Shown: in pieces, positions 61,985-64,000 of the stretch | Layout: the number at the start of each line of letters is the position of its first letter | Numbering within the stretch: the stretch's first letter is position 1 | Assembly (NCBI RefSeq): GCF_900114045.1 | Contig: NZ_FORQ01000003.1 | Location: 62,001 to 126,000, forward strand | Direction: 5' to 3' | DNA length: 64,000 bases | Origin: Kaistella treverensis | GTDB taxonomy: Bacteria; Bacteroidota; Bacteroidia; Flavobacteriales; Weeksellaceae | Translations under genes and position numbers: made by a program | The notes under the pieces: model-generated | Databases searched by the model: none | Seen by the model: the letters and a program-made list of their open reading frames with translations, nothing else | What the model was told of the DNA's origin: nothing

Positions 61985-63781
61985 TTGATATTTTTACCGG
62001 AAAAGACCTTGCAAAAACAACCGCTGCTTATTCTCTGTCTCGCGTTTATTCTTGGAATGGCGTTGCAGGATTATTTAAATTTTGGCAGCAAAACGGTCAT
62101 TTTTTTCCTGATTTCCAGTAGTTTCTTACTGCTTATTTTCTTTGTTAAAAGTTTTTTCACTTTCAAAATCCGCGCTTTTGTGTTGGGATTTCTGTTTTTC
62201 AGTTTCGGAATTTTTCTGCACTTTCTGCATGGTAAAAAACCGGAATTTCCGGATTTTTCGGGTAAAGAGCAGGTTATTTTTAAACTTCGGAAAAAGCTGA
62301 ACAGCAATGAGAAAAACCGGCGTTACGAAATTACGGGCTGGAAAAATAATCAGCAGTTTAACAGTGTACTTTCTGTTCCAAAAGCTGAACGCGAACTCGA
62401 TTTTGCACATTATTACCGAGCAGAACTTTTCATTAATACTCTGGAAAAACCGTACAATGATTTTCAGTTTGATTATGGTAAATATTTAGCGCGGAAAAAT
62501 ATCTATTTCCAAAGTTATTTACCCGGTTCGCTCGAAATTTCAGCGCGGAATGATCTTTCTTTTTCTGAAAAAATTCGGCAGAAAAGGCTTGAGATTTTGC
62601 AGGAAATTGATAGCGCAAAACTTTCAAAATCTACCCGAGAATTTACCAAAGGAATAATTCTGGCAGACCGCACAGAAATGGACAAAACTGTAGTTCAGGA
62701 TTTCAGCAAATCGGGTTTGGTACATATTTTAGCAATTTCCGGCTCGCACATGGCAATTATTTTCTGGCTGATTTTAGCGATTTTTAAGCCGCTTTTTCCG
62801 GCAAATTTCCGGAATTTTAAAATCGTAATTGCGTTGTTGCTGATCTGGAGTTTCGCCATTTTTATTGATTTCGGAAGTTCTGTGGTGCGCAGCTGCATTA
62901 TGATTTCGGCGTATTACATTTTCATTTTGCTGCAAAGAAAACCCGATTTGCTGCACGCGATGTCCCTGGCGGCGCTGATTATTTTGATCATCGACACCAA
63001 CCAGTTTTTCGATGTGGGTTTTCAGTTAAGTTTTTTGGCAGTTTTCGGGATTTTCTGGTTCAATCAGCCGATTTTAAAATTGCTGCCGCAAGCACGGAAT
63101 AAATTTCAGAAATTTTTCTTCAGTATTATTTCAATCAGTTTTTCAGCGCAGCTGGCAACTTTACCTTTGATGCTTTTTTACTTTCACCAATATTCATTTA
63201 TTTCGATTTTGGCAAATCTTGTCATTATACCGTTTTCCGAAGTGCTGATTATTTTTGCATTGCTGATGACTTTTTTGGCGGCTATTTCGGCAGATTTTTC
63301 GGTTTTGAATTTAGTCTATGATTTCACCGTGACAACTATTTTGAAAGTAATTCATTTCTTCGCTGATGTGGATTTTGCTTTTTTCAGAATGATTGCGATG
63401 ACCTTGCTCAAAGTTTTTCTGCTTCTTATTATGATTTACCTGCTGAGGTTTGTGATTAAAAATTTCAGCATTAAAAATTTGGCGCGGTTTGGCTATTTTT
63501 TCCTGATTTTTATTTCGGTGCGGATGCTCCTTAATTATAGAGCAGAAAATTTAAATGAAACTTTGGAGCACCAGTTTTTCAAAGAAAAAATCTGGTCGGT
63601 TAAAAATGGCCCGCACGTGACATTTTATGCGGGTAGAAATGTTGATGAGGAAAAAATCATGCAGTACATCATTGAACCTTATCTTACTTCTCGCCGAACA
63701 AAATCTTTTCAGCTTATAATTAAGGACGAGAATTTCGTATATTTAAAGTCTGAACCGCCGAAAAATATTTCCCGGCGCTGA
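61985..63781 (+). CDS. ComEC/Rec2-type DNA uptake channel protein, without MBL domain
   Basis: 598 aa if started at TTG 61985; TTG 62009 (LQKQPLLILCLAF) or ATG 62057 are also possible. N-terminal membrane helices and DUF4131-like part (residues 1-190), then the Competence domain with RTEMDKTVVQDFSKSGLVHILAISGSHM (about 232-260) and further membrane segments to about residue 500. The C-terminal metallo-beta-lactamase domain of B. subtilis ComEC is absent, as in many Bacteroidota. Takes up single-stranded DNA across the inner membrane in competent cells. Confidence 0.85.
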   Translation: MIFLPEKTLQKQPLLILCLAFILGMALQDYLNFGSKTVIFFLISSSFLLLIFFVKSFFTFKIRAFVLGFLFFSFGIFLHFLHGKKPEFPDFSGKEQVIFKLRKKLNSNEKNRRYEITGWKNNQQFNSVLSVPKAERELDFAHYYRAELFINTLEKPYNDFQFDYGKYLARKNIYFQSYLPGSLEISARNDLSFSEKIRQKRLEILQEIDSAKLSKSTREFTKGIILADRTEMDKTVVQDFSKSGLVHILAISGSHMAIIFWLILAIFKPLFPANFRNFKIVIALLLIWSFAIFIDFGSSVVRSCIMISAYYIFILLQRKPDLLHAMSLAALIILIIDTNQFFDVGFQLSFLAVFGIFWFNQPILKLLPQARNKFQKFFFSIISISFSAQLATLPLMLFYFHQYSFISILANLVIIPFSEVLIIFALLMTFLAAISADFSVLNLVYDFTVTTILKVIHFFADVDFAFFRMIAMTLLKVFLLLIMIYLLRFVIKNFSIKNLARFGYFFLIFISVRMLLNYRAENLNETLEHQFFKEKIWSVKNGPHVTFYAGRNVDEEKIMQYIIEPYLTSRRTKSFQLIIKDENFVYLKSEPPKNISRR

Positions 63782-63852
63782 TTTCTTATTTAGAAAGATT
63801 ACAAACTAAATGTTTCTGACATTTCTCACGTGGTAGTCGCTCACCATTTTTC

Positions 63853-63860
63853 TAACTTTG
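63853..63860 (+). promoter_or_regulatory. -7 promoter element of the sdh operon
   Basis: TAACTTTG fits TAnnTTTG, 26 bp before the sdhC ATG. No good -33 box. Confidence 0.45.
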
Positions 63861-63885
63861 TGAGAATTCAAATTTAAACAATATT

Positions 63886-64000
63886 ATGGCAGGATTTACG
63901 ACTTCTACGATTGGAAGAAAATACGCAATGGCATTGTCTGCGATGTTTTTGCTCCTTTTTCTAATTATGCACCTTTCGGTAAATTTACTTTCTTTGGGTG
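63886..64000 (+). CDS. sdhC: Succinate dehydrogenase cytochrome b subunit, partial
   Basis: The first 38 codons only; runs off the window. MAGFTTSTIGRKYAMALSAM and a first membrane helix with LFLIMHLSVNLLS match the b-type heme subunit (b558 type) of Bacteroidota succinate dehydrogenase/fumarate reductase. The His of IMHL is a likely heme ligand. sdhA and sdhB are expected just outside. Confidence 0.85.
   Translation, partial: MAGFTTSTIGRKYAMALSAMFLLLFLIMHLSVNLLSLG

Overview
The window is a chromosomal segment of a Bacteroidota bacterium, most likely class Flavobacteriia and close to the Chryseobacterium/Kaistella group (Weeksellaceae). The genus is an inference. The support is an AT-rich genome with almost no Shine-Dalgarno motifs, promoters that fit the Bacteroidota pattern TTTG-N19-TAnnTTTG, a short arginine decarboxylase, many small SPII lipoproteins, families such as DUF2480, DUF4918 and GH92, and zinc-free forms of L31, S14 and L36. 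I see no insertion sequence, prophage, CRISPR array, tRNA or rRNA gene. It reads as core chromosome.

Layout. 0.2-6 kb: cobalamin adenosyltransferase and thiamine pyrophosphokinase (overlapping), arginine decarboxylase and agmatinase (agmatine/putrescine route) with a HAD phosphatase between them, then GNAT, OsmC and a YkvA/DUF1232 protein that looks frameshifted at its N-terminus. 6-11 kb: a large cytosolic GH63-like glucosidase, a SAM-I riboswitch, and an ACT-homoserine dehydrogenase that lacks the kinase domain. 10.7-14.5 kb: a minus-strand run of beta-helix lipoprotein, MazG-like, aroA and SDR. 14.7-19.9 kb: L31, a GlmU-like protein, then a tight run trhO-trhP-ferredoxin-5-FTHF cyclo-ligase. 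TrhO and TrhP are the two alternative tRNA U34 hydroxylation enzymes, and here they are coupled and share a C-terminal domain. 19.8-26.7 kb: lipoproteins, a membrane-tethered probable regulator, two duplicated small lipoproteins with a shared palindrome upstream, a SpoU methyltransferase, RmuC, a YciI-like protein and nicotinate phosphoribosyltransferase.

26.9-45.8 kb is the str-S10-spc-alpha ribosomal superoperon: rpsL-rpsG-fusA-rpsJ, a break of about 1.5 kb holding a low-affinity iron permease gene and repeats, then rplC to rplQ with secY, infA, rpmJ and rpoA. Several spacers in it hold inverted repeats or short tandem repeats. 46-50 kb: an MliC-like lipoprotein, enolase and citrate synthase. 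50-55 kb: PaaZ with an extra DinB/DUF1569-like domain, a SMUG2-like glycosylase, an enoyl-CoA hydratase and an SDR. 55-64 kb: GH92, aspS, a THX-like ribosomal protein, DUF937, DUF2480, lpxB, comEC and the start of sdhC.

The less ordinary content lies mainly between genes. A structured element of about 80-110 bp occurs four times (2.9, 16.3, 30.5 and 49.7 kb). A shorter motif, TAAAA-GC-rich-TTTTTT, recurs in more than a dozen spacers. Candidate leader or operator structures lie upstream of rplC, between rpsN and rpsH, and upstream of the duplicated lipoprotein genes. All calls come from reading the sequence; no database search was run.
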